Shown piece after piece: positions 24,243-36,026 of a stretch of DNA of 64,000 bases (positions are counted from its first letter, which is position 1; each line of letters opens with the position of its first letter). A program made the position numbers and the translations under genes. Source of the DNA: Oceanobacillus limi (GTDB lineage: Bacteria; Bacillota; Bacilli; Bacillales; Amphibacillaceae). A model generated the notes under the pieces. That model was not told the origin of the DNA. It saw only the letters and a program-made list of their open reading frames with translations, and did not search any database. The DNA is taken from the NCBI RefSeq assembly GCF_900111445.1, contig NZ_FOHE01000010.1, forward strand, positions 50,728-114,727, in the 5' to 3' direction.

Positions 24243-24325
24243 ACAGAAATTAGTATAGGTTGTCTGTTGTCCCTACAAAATTCAACTATAAATCTATCAT
24301 ATTTTCCTAACTTTCATCATAAGAA

Positions 24326-24353
24326 AAACCCCTTTCCATCGAAAGAGGTTTTT
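24326..24353 (-). terminator. Terminator of rocA
   Basis: On the minus strand AACCTCTTTC and GAAAGGGGTT pair across a short loop, followed by TTTTC. It lies 9 nt past the rocA stop, upstream of the RRNPP regulator. Confidence 0.75.
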
Positions 24354-24361
24354 TTCAATTT

Positions 24362-25912
24362 TTATAGCATTTCAGATGTTGTTTTACCTTGCATATGCTG
24401 GATTAAGTAATCTGGTCCTCCTGCTTTGGAATCAGTTCCAGACATATTAAATCCACCAAATGGTTGATATCCAACGATTGCTGCTGTACATCCTCGGTTG
24501 AAGTAAAGGTTACCAACATGGAAGTCTCTACGTGCTTGCTCTAGATGAGTACGGTTATTTGTAATAACAGCACCTGTCAAGCCGTATTCCGTGTTGTTCG
24601 CAATTTCGATTGCATGATCAAAATCTTTTGCTTTCGTTAGACCAACAACTGGACCAAAGATCTCTTCTTGCATTAGTCGCGCATCCGGATCGACGTCACC
24701 GAATACCGTTGGATTTACGAACCAACCAGTTGAGTCGTCACCAGTTCCACCAGCTAGTAATTCTCCTTCTTGTTTACCAATTTCAATATAATTCATGATC
24801 TTATCATATGCACCTTGGTCAATTACAGGCCCCATGAAGTGGGAGTTATCTTTTGGATCACCAGCAGATAATTCATTTGTTAACTCTACAACACGATCTT
24901 TTACTTGATCATAAACATCTTCATGGATTACTGCGCGTGAACAAGCAGAACATTTTTGTCCAGAAAAACCAAATGCAGATTGTACGATCGATTGAGCAGC
25001 TAATTCTAAGTCAGATTCATTATCAACAACGATCGTATCCTTACCACCCATTTCAATAATCGTACGTTTTAACCATTTTTGTCCTTCTTGAACAACTGCT
25101 GCACGTTCAAATATACGTGTACCGACTTCACGTGACCCAGTGAAGCTTACAAAACGAGTGCGTGGATGGTCTACTAAGTAGTCCCCTACTTCACTTCCTG
25201 GTCCAGGAATATAGTTGATCACTCCAGCTGGAAGTCCAGCTTCTTCTAATACTTCCATAAATTTATATGCAATAACCGGTGTAGCACTTGCTGGTTTTAG
25301 TAAAACCGTGTTACCGGTAACCATCGCTGCTACGGTTGTTCCTGCCATAATCGCAAATAAGAAGTTCCATGGTGAAATAACCAAGCCCACACCCAATGGT
25401 ATGTAATTAAATTGATTATACTCAATTGGACGGCTATTTACTTCAGCACCATCTTTGATTTTAAGCATTTGACGTCCATAATATTCAAGGAAATCAATCG
25501 CTTCTGCCGTATCAGCATCTGCTTCCTTCCAAGGCTTACCGCCTTCTTTTACCAAGTGTGCAGAAAACTCATGCTTACGACGTCTTACAATTGCTGCAGC
25601 GCGGAACAAGATGTCAGCACGAAATTTCGGGTCTGATTTTCTCCAATACGTTTCAAAGGTTTCATCTGCAACCTTCATTGCCTTTTCAGCAAGCTCTTTA
25701 TTTGCTTTTGACACATATCCGATTACTTCATTTCTATCAGCTGGATTAACAGAAACAATCTTTTCCTCTGTTGTAATCCTTTCGCCACCAATAATTAGTG
25801 GGTACTCTTTTCCAAGATCTGCTTCCACCTTTTTTAACGCTTCCTGCATTAACTGTCTGTTTTCCTCTACAGTAAAGTCAGTAAATGGTTCATGCTTGTA
25901 TGGTACTACCAT
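24362..25912 (-). CDS. rocA: 1-pyrroline-5-carboxylate dehydrogenase (RocA/PruA type)
   Basis: This 516-residue aldehyde dehydrogenase is close to the B. subtilis RocA/PutC length. Signatures are [38 protein letters not shown] (NAD loop), the Glu active site in [18 protein letters not shown], and the catalytic Cys in [20 protein letters not shown]. It oxidises glutamate semialdehyde, formed from proline or arginine, to glutamate with NAD. No proline dehydrogenase (putB) lies in the window, so the pathway is split. putP on the same strand suggests use of imported proline. The symbol pruA is equally valid. Confidence 0.92.
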   Translation of the reverse strand: MVVPYKHEPFTDFTVEENRQLMQEALKKVEADLGKEYPLIIGGERITTEEKIVSVNPADRNEVIGYVSKANKELAEKAMKVADETFETYWRKSDPKFRADILFRAAAIVRRRKHEFSAHLVKEGGKPWKEADADTAEAIDFLEYYGRQMLKIKDGAEVNSRPIEYNQFNYIPLGVGLVISPWNFLFAIMAGTTVAAMVTGNTVLLKPASATPVIAYKFMEVLEEAGLPAGVINYIPGPGSEVGDYLVDHPRTRFVSFTGSREVGTRIFERAAVVQEGQKWLKRTIIEMGGKDTIVVDNESDLELAAQSIVQSAFGFSGQKCSACSRAVIHEDVYDQVKDRVVELTNELSAGDPKDNSHFMGPVIDQGAYDKIMNYIEIGKQEGELLAGGTGDDSTGWFVNPTVFGDVDPDARLMQEEIFGPVVGLTKAKDFDHAIEIANNTEYGLTGAVITNNRTHLEQARRDFHVGNLYFNRGCTAAIVGYQPFGGFNMSGTDSKAGGPDYLIQHMQGKTTSEML

Positions 25913-26082
25913 GATAAAACCTCCTTAAATATTCCAATTTATTCCATGTATCCGCTTTAATTTCTAAGGAAAATAGTAGAGAACTTCTGTTACCTTCGTT
26001 CTCCATGCAAGATAAGAACGTATTTGTTTCCTACCTCGCAACAAATGATTTAATCGTATAAATTTTATAAAAATTCCCCATA

Positions 26083-26111
26083 AAAAAAACGGAGTGGAAT
26101 ATATCCACCCC
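26083..26111 (-). terminator. Terminator of camS
   Basis: On the minus strand GGGGTGGA and TCCACTCC (one mismatch) flank a short A/T loop, followed after one G by T8. It lies 46 nt past the camS stop. Confidence 0.7.
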
Positions 26112-26157
26112 CTATTCTAACTTAAAAGCGACAAGTCTTCAAACATTCTTGATTTAT

Positions 26158-27381
26158 TTAATGAAAAATACGTACATCGGGGTCACTTTGACCTGCCTCA
26201 CGATAAATGACACCTTCTATTTGATCACTTGATGTAATTTTTACTTCCAGATCATAGTAATCTGGAAACATTTCTTTGACGAGATCATATGCGTATTGAG
26301 CAAAACCTAACACTTCCCCTTCACCATGAAACTCAATTGGTACCTCTAATGTTAGCTTTTGCATTTCCTCATTAACGTAGAATCCTTCACCGATTACACC
26401 AACATAATTTGGAAAGAATTTGGCTATATCATTCCCGAAACTTTTTACAATTTGAGCATCATCATAATATTTTTTCTCTGCTTCATTTGAAGGAAATAGG
26501 ATGTATTCTTCATTAATATCATTCCATTCCTTAATCGTGTTTTCTCCCTTGGGAACGAGTGTCTTGGTGACAAAGTTTCCAGGAATAGTTGAGCCTTGTG
26601 CCTCTTCTCGATACAAAGCAATCATAATCGGCACTTCTTCTAATCCTTCAATCTCACGCGCACGCTCTAGAATCGTTTGTGCGATTTCCTTCCCTTTTTC
26701 TACCATTTCACTTTCGGGAATATCTTCGTAATAATCTGGCCCATCTGGATCAGCTTTAAAACGATAAACAGACTTTAAGGCAACTCCTATGGATACACCT
26801 CTTAAATCAACCGTCTTATCTTCGTTCTTCACGAGAAAATTATGCTCTAGAATATGAGATAGATAGCGTGGTTTCTCCCGTAATTGATCTTCATCTTCAT
26901 CATCCTCAATGGCAGGGTTTAGACCTAATGTAAGCTCTTCACGAATTCGGTCTTCATTCACTGTCATTCCATGGTACTCTAACTCAGCAATTCGATCTTC
27001 CACTGCTTGTTCTAATTGCTCATCTGTTAAATCTCTTCCAAGCCAATCATAAACGGTATCTTCATCTAAGTACTGACCTTCCTCGAAAAAATATTTTTTA
27101 GGATCAAAATATTCCTTGGAATGCCTCCGTAAACCAACTTCCATCTCATCAATATCCAAACGGTTCGCTATTTGGTTAACAATAACTCCCCGTGCCTCAC
27201 TCGTACGGTAAGGTAAAATGATACGATAATTTTGATCTGAAAGGCTATTGCTTGGTACGATCGATGGCTGCCCTTGTGACTCTTCATCATTTGGCAGCAC
27301 CTCCTCGTCCTCGCTTAATTTTGGTGTACAGCTTGTCATGACCAGGAGGGTGCAGACGAACAACAATGCAACTCTTTTCAT
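26158..27381 (-). CDS. camS: CamS-family sex-pheromone-related lipoprotein
   Basis: This is a 407-residue lipoprotein. The signal peptide MKRVALLFVCTLLVMTSC ends in the lipobox VMTSC, so the mature protein is anchored at the outer membrane face by a diacylglyceryl Cys. CamS features include YRIILPYRTSEARGVIVNQI, RYLSHILEHNFLVKNEDKTV, GVSIGVALKSVYRF and a C-terminal EVKITSSDQIEGVIYREAGQ. In staphylococci and enterococci the cleaved CamS signal peptide gives a pheromone (cAM373); whether this signal peptide does so is unknown. It starts 11 nt after the ligA stop as part of the pcrB-pcrA-ligA-camS cluster. Confidence 0.92.
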   Translation of the reverse strand: MKRVALLFVCTLLVMTSCTPKLSEDEEVLPNDEESQGQPSIVPSNSLSDQNYRIILPYRTSEARGVIVNQIANRLDIDEMEVGLRRHSKEYFDPKKYFFEEGQYLDEDTVYDWLGRDLTDEQLEQAVEDRIAELEYHGMTVNEDRIREELTLGLNPAIEDDEDEDQLREKPRYLSHILEHNFLVKNEDKTVDLRGVSIGVALKSVYRFKADPDGPDYYEDIPESEMVEKGKEIAQTILERAREIEGLEEVPIMIALYREEAQGSTIPGNFVTKTLVPKGENTIKEWNDINEEYILFPSNEAEKKYYDDAQIVKSFGNDIAKFFPNYVGVIGEGFYVNEEMQKLTLEVPIEFHGEGEVLGFAQYAYDLVKEMFPDYYDLEVKITSSDQIEGVIYREAGQSDPDVRIFH

Positions 27382-27392
27382 GCTATCACCCC

Positions 27393-29411
<2,019 letters not shown>

Positions 29412-31649
29412 TTATTCTTTCGTAATTGGTGCAAATTTCGCTAGTAATCGTTTTACTCCTGTTGGGGCTGGGAAGGCAACATCAAGTTCTAACGCTTCAC
29501 CTTCTCCTTGAACCTTCACAACCGTGCCGACTCCCCATTTTTTATGACTTGCCTTATCACCAGGCTTCCACATTTCATTTTCAGCACCAGATGTTTGCTG
29601 CATTCGCTCTGCTTTCCGTTTTTTCGGTGCCGGTTGGCTTGGCGTCTGCGCTTGTCTTATTGGTTGGCCAAATGGAGTGGCTCCAAACATGGACTGCTTT
29701 GCCTGCTCCATGCCTTCAACCAATTCTTCCGGAATTTCATTGATGAATCGGCTAATCGGGTTCATATTGGTTTTACCAAATAACGTACGCATCTTTGCAT
29801 GTGTTAAATATAGTTGTTTTTCGGCACGTGTGATCCCCACATATGCAAGTCGACGTTCTTCTTCCATCTCTTCATCATCCATCATAGACCTGCTGTGTGG
29901 AAATACATTTTCCTCCATACCAATTAAAAAGACGACCGGAAATTCTAATCCTTTCGCTGCATGCAATGTCATGAGCGTAACCTTTTCATCATTCTCTGGA
30001 TCTTCCTCGTCTACTTTATCTATATCTGCGATTAACGCTAAGTCCGTTAAAAAGGCAAGTAATGTTTTGTCCTCACTTGTTTTTTCAAAATCTTGCGTAA
30101 CCGTCATAAACTCTTCTAAGTTTTCCAAACGACTCTGTGCTTCAATTGTGCGCTCATTTTTCAACATTTGCTCATAGCCGGTTCGCTCTAAAATCGCTTC
30201 AACCATATCCGTAGCGGTTAGGAACTCCTGCTGTTGGTTTAGTGTTTTTATTAAATCACCAAATGCAGCTAAAGCATTGGCTGCTTTTTTGGATACACCT
30301 GTAAAATCTACTTCTTTTACAGCTTGATAAAAAGATATATCATGACTGGCTGCATAGGCTCTAAGTTTGTCTACCGATGTTTTTCCAATTCCACGTTTCG
30401 GCTCATTTACAACCCGTTCAAAGCTTAAATCATCATCTGGGTTCGTAATTAGTCGTAAATAGGCAACCATATCTTTTATTTCTTTACGGTCATAGAATTT
30501 CGTTCCTCCGACCATTTGGTAGCCAATATTTGATTTCATTAACGTATCCTCGACAGCACGAGACTGCGCATTTGTACGATATAAGATGGCGATATCTCCA
30601 AGATTAAAACCATCACGTGTTAACTCTTGGATCTTATCGGTTACATAAAGTGCCTCATCCTGTTCGGTAGACCCTTGATAATAATTAATTTTTTGACCAT
30701 CTGGATTATCGGTCCATAAATTTTTTGGCTTGCGACCCGAGTTGCGTGCAATTACTTTATTAGCTGCTTCTAATATTGATTTTGTTGAACGGTAATTTTG
30801 CTCTAAAAATACCGTACGTGCTGTTGGATAATCCTTTTCAAATGACAGGATATTCGAAATATCTGCACCACGCCAACGATAAATTGACTGATCCGAATCT
30901 CCTACCACACATAGGTTTTGGAATCTACTAGCTAGCTGCTTAACTAAATAGTATTGAGCATGGTTGGTATCCTGATACTCATCCACGTGAATATATTGAA
31001 ATCTACGCTGATAATATTCCAATACTTCCGGAACACGCTGGAATAAATGAATGGTTTGCATGATTAAATCGTCAAAGTCCAATGATTGATTTTTCCGCAG
31101 TCGTTTTTGGTATTCCGTATAAACCTGTGATACTTGTCTACTATAGTAGTCTGCAACATTTTCGCTATATTTTTCTGGAGTGATTAGCTCGTTTTTAGCA
31201 GCACTAATTTGCCCTAGCATGGCACGTGGGTCAAACTTTTTCGGATCAATGTTAAATTCTTTTAAAATTTGTTTGATGACGGATAGCTGATCACTACTGT
31301 CCAAAATACTGAAATTGCTATTATAGCCAATGCGATCGATATCTCTTCTTAAGATCCGAACGCACATGGAGTGGAACGTAGATACCCACATGTATTGCCC
31401 CTCGGGACCAACCAATCGGCTAACACGTTCCTTCATTTCTCTGGCTGCTTTATTTGTAAATGTAATGGCGAGGATACTTCTTGGAGACACTTCTTTTTCA
31501 TCCATTAAATAGGCGATTCGGTGGGTAAGTACGCGGGTTTTTCCACTTCCTGCACCTGCCATGATTAAAAGCGGGCCTTCCGTATGTTTAACTGCCTCTT
31601 GCTGCTCTTTATTCAATCCTTTTATTAAGTCACCCATCGTTTGACTCAT
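29412..31649 (-). CDS. pcrA: ATP-dependent DNA helicase PcrA
   Basis: This 745-residue UvrD-type SF1 helicase starts at ATG 31649, placed after AGGATGGTG. Motifs are [20 protein letters not shown], Ia [103 protein letters not shown] and [22 protein letters not shown]. The C-terminal tail [20 protein letters not shown] is the Tudor-like RNA-polymerase-binding module. It moves 3'-5', acting in repair, rolling-circle replication and clearing RNA polymerase or RecA. The genes pcrB, pcrA and ligA follow each other within 20 nt. Confidence 0.97.
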   Translation of the reverse strand: MSQTMGDLIKGLNKEQQEAVKHTEGPLLIMAGAGSGKTRVLTHRIAYLMDEKEVSPRSILAITFTNKAAREMKERVSRLVGPEGQYMWVSTFHSMCVRILRRDIDRIGYNSNFSILDSSDQLSVIKQILKEFNIDPKKFDPRAMLGQISAAKNELITPEKYSENVADYYSRQVSQVYTEYQKRLRKNQSLDFDDLIMQTIHLFQRVPEVLEYYQRRFQYIHVDEYQDTNHAQYYLVKQLASRFQNLCVVGDSDQSIYRWRGADISNILSFEKDYPTARTVFLEQNYRSTKSILEAANKVIARNSGRKPKNLWTDNPDGQKINYYQGSTEQDEALYVTDKIQELTRDGFNLGDIAILYRTNAQSRAVEDTLMKSNIGYQMVGGTKFYDRKEIKDMVAYLRLITNPDDDLSFERVVNEPKRGIGKTSVDKLRAYAASHDISFYQAVKEVDFTGVSKKAANALAAFGDLIKTLNQQQEFLTATDMVEAILERTGYEQMLKNERTIEAQSRLENLEEFMTVTQDFEKTSEDKTLLAFLTDLALIADIDKVDEEDPENDEKVTLMTLHAAKGLEFPVVFLIGMEENVFPHSRSMMDDEEMEEERRLAYVGITRAEKQLYLTHAKMRTLFGKTNMNPISRFINEIPEELVEGMEQAKQSMFGATPFGQPIRQAQTPSQPAPKKRKAERMQQTSGAENEMWKPGDKASHKKWGVGTVVKVQGEGEALELDVAFPAPTGVKRLLAKFAPITKE

Positions 31650-31668
31650 ATAAAACACCATCCTAAAA

Positions 31669-32358
31669 TCATTTATCTTGTACTGCTTTTACCGTTTTTA
31701 ATGCTTTTTTAATATCCGTATAAATGCTGTTGCCAACAATAATAACATCTGCATGTTGTTTCATTTCACTAGCTTGAAAACTGTTCTCTATCCCACCACC
31801 ATAGAAAAAGACGGTGTCATTTAGCTCTTGCTTTACTTGCTTTACTAGCTCTGGATCGCCATATTTCCCACTATATTCTAAATAAAAGATTGGCAGGTGA
31901 AAAACACGCTCCGCCATATAAGCATATGCCAATACATCCTCATCACTAGGTAACGTACAGTTCGTCTTTTCAAAGGCTTTTGCTTCTTCATTTACAATGC
32001 AATACCCCTCGAAAAATATCTCGCTCCAATTCATTATATCTTTAAATTCCTTAATTGCTTCGTGCTGAACATCCATGACCCATTTCTTCTCCGCACTGTT
32101 CATCACCATTGGAATATAATAGTAATCAAAGCCCGGTGTGATGGCATCCATGTTTGATATTTCTAATATACAAGGAACCGTATACCGACGAATGCGAGAT
32201 AATAAATCCAATACACCATCTAAGGTTACGTTATCCGTTCCCCCAACAATTACTGCATCCGTTCCCGATTCACAAATTTTTTCAAGATCTTCATCGGATA
32301 TTTCCTTGGCTGGATCTAGTTTAAATATGTGCTTCCATTCTTTAAAATTCGTATACAA
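31669..32358 (-). CDS. pcrB: Heptaprenylglyceryl phosphate synthase PcrB
   Basis: This 229-residue TIM-barrel protein starts at TTG 32358 behind GGAGG. PcrB/GGGPS signatures are [80 protein letters not shown] and [20 protein letters not shown]. It joins heptaprenyl diphosphate to sn-glycerol-1-phosphate, giving an archaeal-type ether lipid in Bacillales. It lies 19 nt upstream of pcrA, as in B. subtilis. Confidence 0.95.
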   Translation of the reverse strand: MYTNFKEWKHIFKLDPAKEISDEDLEKICESGTDAVIVGGTDNVTLDGVLDLLSRIRRYTVPCILEISNMDAITPGFDYYYIPMVMNSAEKKWVMDVQHEAIKEFKDIMNWSEIFFEGYCIVNEEAKAFEKTNCTLPSDEDVLAYAYMAERVFHLPIFYLEYSGKYGDPELVKQVKQELNDTVFFYGGGIENSFQASEMKQHADVIIVGNSIYTDIKKALKTVKAVQDK

Positions 32359-32625
32359 GGTAGTAATCCTCCATTATCATAATCCATTAGTCTATTATAG
32401 CAAAAATCGGTGAATGAATTTAGTTATATGGTGAAATTTTTAAATGGGATTTAAGTGAAGTTAAAATATGATTGTTGGCTGGGGAATTTTGTTTGGTGAT
32501 TGGGGGCTCTCGTCCAATATTCAAGGGTTCTAGTCTGATGCTCTCGCTTCATATAAATTACGATTGCTCTCGAGAGATGGCTAATTACGTTACCTTGATT
32601 CTACCTTCTTCTCAACTAACAAGCA
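32359..32625. other. Gap upstream of pcrB with degenerate GCTCTCG repeats
   Basis: There is no gene. It holds the pcrB promoter region. At 32506-32572 the word GCTCTCG occurs three times; the middle copy is in GTCTGATGCTCTCG, which also echoes the repeat before purH. Confidence 0.4.
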
Positions 32626-32655
32626 AAAGCCGTCACCTCAGTAGATGACGACTTT
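32626..32655 (-). terminator. Terminator of yerC
   Basis: On the minus strand AAAGTCGTCA and TGACGGCTTT (one mismatch) flank a 10-base loop; the tail TTTTGCTTG is weak. It lies 2 nt past the yerC stop. Confidence 0.6.
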
Positions 32656-32657
32656 CA

Positions 32658-32960
32658 TTATGCTTCTTCGCTATTTAGCATTCTTTCAAGGACGGTATTA
32701 TAACCGTCGCTTCCATAATTAATGCATCTACGCACACGTGAAATTGTTGCTGTTGATGCTTTCGTTTCCTTTTCAATGGCACTGTACGTTTGCCCTTCTG
32801 TTAACATTTTGGCAACCTGTAAACGTTGTGCTAAGGATTGAATTTCACCCATTGTCGCAATATCGTCAAAGAAACGATAACATTCTTCACGGTCTTTTAA
32901 CGATAAAATTGCATCAAATAATTGATCTAATTGTTTTCCCCGTAATTTATCAATTTGCAC
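32658..32960 (-). CDS. yerC: YerC/YecD family TrpR-like regulator
   Basis: This 100-residue helical protein has the TrpR-like HTH of the YerC/YecD family: AILSLKDREECYRFFDDIAT, LAQRLQVAKMLTEGQTYSAI and ATISRVRRCINYGSDGYNTV (recognition helix). It starts at GTG 32960 with GGAGG 7 nt upstream. In B. subtilis YerC represses histidine biosynthesis (reported role, recalled as HisR); whether that holds here is inference. It follows yerB by 17 nt. This yerA-yerB-yerC block separates the pur operon from pcrB. Confidence 0.85.
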   Translation of the reverse strand: MQIDKLRGKQLDQLFDAILSLKDREECYRFFDDIATMGEIQSLAQRLQVAKMLTEGQTYSAIEKETKASTATISRVRRCINYGSDGYNTVLERMLNSEEA

Positions 32961-32977
32961 GATGCATCCTCCACTCC

Positions 32978-34048
32978 CTATTGATTGGTTACAATAACCG
33001 ATTCTTCCATTCCAGGGTTTGTTGGCACGACATTAATCCAAGTTTTACCTGGAACAAACCCTATCACTTCTCCATCTTTAACTGGAATGATTTTACCATC
33101 CCGATTTTCCCATTCGACTTGTTGGATCTTTCCTTTTTGTATTAAATAAGCATTTCCACCTTGATAGAAATCTATCGCGCGACGTCCAGCATCATCAATT
33201 ACTTCGTGATCGGTTTCTACAATAAATAAATTATCAACCTGAATTGGTTCCTCTGTTTCCAACTCAACTGTTTTTTCTTCATCATTATACCTTGTGTATG
33301 CTTCTGTAGTTGGATCGTATTCATATTCGACCTTCTCCATTGGAGTTTTGGAATAAGTAATACTTACATGTGTTGCATCATTACCAGGTAGATTTTCAGC
33401 TTCTTCTTCCGTAACAAATGGCAATGCTTCATAATCAGCCGTTACTTCATATCCTTTACCTTCTGCAACTTCATACACGGAATCAAATAACAAATAAGAA
33501 TTATGTGGTGCTACACGGAAATCCTCTCGTTTAAATAAATGTCCATCATTATCATATATGGCACCATTCAAAAAGTCGATTCCCCGGTTCACAATCATGT
33601 CATCAATAAATCCTGCAGCTCCATGATAAATATACAGAGCATTATAACGATTCGCTAAATCAAAATAATACTCACGAGCACTACGAACAGGCCCTACTAC
33701 TTCAGGCTGTTCACTATGATATAAGGCTAGAAAACGCGTAATCGGTCCTTCTGCTAACATTTCAAACACAATATCTGCTTGAGATAGCCCAGTTTGTGGT
33801 CTTGCTTTCGTGTGGTTATTAACCATCACACTAACAATACGATTATCGATTGCATCATTTGTCTTAATCCCTGTTAATGGATATACATTTTCATACACTT
33901 CCGCTTCCTTTTCTTCTTCAGCTTCCTCTGTTTCTTCCTCTACTACATTTTCCGCTTGTTCCTCTTCCTTTGCGTTCTCTACATCCTCTGAACAAGCGAC
34001 AAGTAATAATAGTATACCAGTTAGAAACAGGATAAAAATCTGTCTCAA
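32978..34048 (-). CDS. yerB: YerB, DUF3048 lipoprotein
   Basis: This is a 356-residue lipoprotein. The hydrophobic signal (IFILFLTGILLLLVAC) ends in lipobox LVAC and is followed by a long Glu-rich linker. DUF3048 markers are YPLTGIKTNDAIDNRIVSVM, VNNHTKARPQTGLSQADIVF, GPVRSAREYYFDLANRYNAL and the C-terminal GKTWINVVPTNPGMEESVIV. TTG 34048 is preferred because AAGGTG lies 9 nt upstream; an in-frame TTG at 34060 abuts the signal. The function of the family is unknown; it is extracytoplasmic. Confidence 0.88.
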   Translation of the reverse strand: MRQIFILFLTGILLLLVACSEDVENAKEEEQAENVVEEETEEAEEEKEAEVYENVYPLTGIKTNDAIDNRIVSVMVNNHTKARPQTGLSQADIVFEMLAEGPITRFLALYHSEQPEVVGPVRSAREYYFDLANRYNALYIYHGAAGFIDDMIVNRGIDFLNGAIYDNDGHLFKREDFRVAPHNSYLLFDSVYEVAEGKGYEVTADYEALPFVTEEEAENLPGNDATHVSITYSKTPMEKVEYEYDPTTEAYTRYNDEEKTVELETEEPIQVDNLFIVETDHEVIDDAGRRAIDFYQGGNAYLIQKGKIQQVEWENRDGKIIPVKDGEVIGFVPGKTWINVVPTNPGMEESVIVTNQ

Positions 34049-34134
34049 TTCTCCCAACACCTTTATTAATAAGTCTATGATCGAAGGGCGATTACTAGAA
34101 ACCCCACTCCCACTACAGCTAGTTCTATTATAAG

Positions 34135-35874
34135 CTAACGCATGGTAGCTGGGAAGAGTACTTCTCGTTTCTTCACATCAATTATCCCTTCTTGCGTGAT
34201 TCTAGTATATGGTAGATGTGTTGAAGATAAAAACAATATGCTATAAATTGGATCTTGAAATGGATAACCAAAGGTACGTAATATACCTTTTAATTGTGTT
34301 TCTTTTGTAATCAGATCATCCATGGAACCGTAAAACATCTTGCCACTAAGTGCAAGTGGAATTTCTAACAGAATTTCCCCTTGATGGACAATGACGATCC
34401 CACCGCCAAGCTCTTTCATTCGCTTCCATGCCAATAGCATATCATGTTTAGACTTACCGATTAACACCAGATCACCTGTCTGTGAAAAAGAACTAGCTAA
34501 GGCTCCAAGACCATTGGTGAATCCTTTAATCGTTGTATTGACTCTCCAGTTTCCATTTCGGTCAAGTAATACGAGAAAAGCGTCTTGCCGATTACCGGGT
34601 AATACATCAGGTGTAATATCTGTTTCGATAGCATATGGTTTCATGATCACATCATTAATCATTTCTAAACCAATTGGAATGGAAAACTGTAAATCACCCA
34701 TTGTTAATTCACTCTCAAATGATAGGGGTTTAATATCAAATTGCTCCCAATCAATTACAGATGGAATCTCTTGCTCTACTCCATCCTTTACAATCCAATT
34801 CCCTTTTGCTAAGACACTTTCCGGGTGAGGATTATCCGCTTCTTGTAATATATTAATATTTGCTAATCTCCCTGGTGCTATACTTCCTAATTGTTCATCT
34901 AAGTGAAAATGTTTCGCTACATTGTAGGTAACCATTCGATAAGCTTCGATGATTGGAACTCCTTTTTCAATCGCAATTTCTACACAAACATTCATCAATC
35001 CTTTTTTATAAAATCCAGGAGTCCCTCCATCTGTAGTCATTGTAAGATTATCGAAAGTAGCTAGTTCTGCTTTTAATAAATCATCTAATAGATCAGGTAA
35101 ATCTGGCCGAATGGATGAATACCTTAATGCAACCTGATACCCCAGTTGCAATCGCTGCATCACATCTTCTCCAGAAAGTGATTCATGATCAGCGCTAACA
35201 CCTAATAATTTCATTTTTGTTAACGTACTTTCTGAAGCACCTGGAAGATGGCCTTCGACTGGTTTTCCTTGGCGTTTTGTTTCTTGTATCCAATATAATA
35301 ATCGATCATCTCCATGGAGTAAATTTGGCCAAGCCGTTAATTCTCCTCCTTGCATCACAGATGGATGAGATAACCAGTCCAGCATATCCCTTGTATTAAA
35401 TAATTTCCCTTCATCTTTCAATGCCGTTTGCGGATCATAGCGGGACCACCAATACATAGAAACTGGGTGTTTATTAAAATCCTCCAGAATAGAAAACGCT
35501 TTCTTTTTGTTCAATAAAAAAAGCCAGGTTATGTTGTCGTTAATCAATGTCGTAGTTCCAAACTTTGCGGCATGATTTGCCAACTCTTCTGGATTGTACA
35601 ATTGAAAAGGATGTGCATGTGGCTCCATATATCCAGGAACTAGAAATTTCCCTTTACAGTCAATTACTTCTGTATCTGAATCAATCCTTGGCAACTTCTC
35701 TCCAACATATACAATACGGTCTTTATAGATCCAAATATGTGCGGATAACCATCTTTTCGTAAATACATTTAAGTAGGTTGTATTTTTCAATAAACGTGTT
35801 GGTGCAATTTCCCCGTCAACAACTTTTACATGCTTTCGCAATATGTAATTTCTCCATTGTCCATTATCCAACAT
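34135..35874 (-). CDS. yerA: YerA, adenine-deaminase-like amidohydrolase
   Basis: This is a 579-residue protein; ATG 35874 is chosen for GGAGAG 7 nt upstream (the frame opens at 35880). It has the amidohydrolase fold of the Ade family: metal-binding VPGYMEPHAHPFQLYNPEEL, VEGHLPGASESTLTKM, SADHESLSGEDVMQRLQLG, LTMTTDGGTPGFYKKGLMNV and a C-terminal domain with LGGGIVIVHQGEILLEIPLA. B. subtilis YerA is such a paralog distinct from AdeC, and its substrate is not established. The position next to the pur operon suggests purine salvage, but that is inference. Confidence 0.85.
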   Translation of the reverse strand: MLDNGQWRNYILRKHVKVVDGEIAPTRLLKNTTYLNVFTKRWLSAHIWIYKDRIVYVGEKLPRIDSDTEVIDCKGKFLVPGYMEPHAHPFQLYNPEELANHAAKFGTTTLINDNITWLFLLNKKKAFSILEDFNKHPVSMYWWSRYDPQTALKDEGKLFNTRDMLDWLSHPSVMQGGELTAWPNLLHGDDRLLYWIQETKRQGKPVEGHLPGASESTLTKMKLLGVSADHESLSGEDVMQRLQLGYQVALRYSSIRPDLPDLLDDLLKAELATFDNLTMTTDGGTPGFYKKGLMNVCVEIAIEKGVPIIEAYRMVTYNVAKHFHLDEQLGSIAPGRLANINILQEADNPHPESVLAKGNWIVKDGVEQEIPSVIDWEQFDIKPLSFESELTMGDLQFSIPIGLEMINDVIMKPYAIETDITPDVLPGNRQDAFLVLLDRNGNWRVNTTIKGFTNGLGALASSFSQTGDLVLIGKSKHDMLLAWKRMKELGGGIVIVHQGEILLEIPLALSGKMFYGSMDDLITKETQLKGILRTFGYPFQDPIYSILFLSSTHLPYTRITQEGIIDVKKREVLFPATMR

Positions 35875-35998
35875 AAGCAAACTCTCCAGTAGCGATTAAT
35901 TTTCTTAATTGTATCATATTTCCGCCTTTATTACTGTAAAGTTTTCGTTAATTAAAGTGAACTTTTTTTGACATCATATAGGAGGTTTTGTCCAAGCA

Positions 35999-36026
35999 AA
36001 AAGACACGCCCTACTACGTGTCTTTT
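35999..36026 (-). terminator. Terminator of the pur operon
   Basis: Perfect arms AAAAGACACG and CGTGTCTTTT flank an 8-base loop. It overlaps the last codons of purD and is followed on the minus strand by TTGCTTGG. Confidence 0.8.

Noticed and set aside
26158..27381. Certain pheromone precursor in the CamS signal peptide
   Set aside because: Only the lipobox and family are visible; the known cAM373 heptapeptide is not recognisable in this signal sequence.
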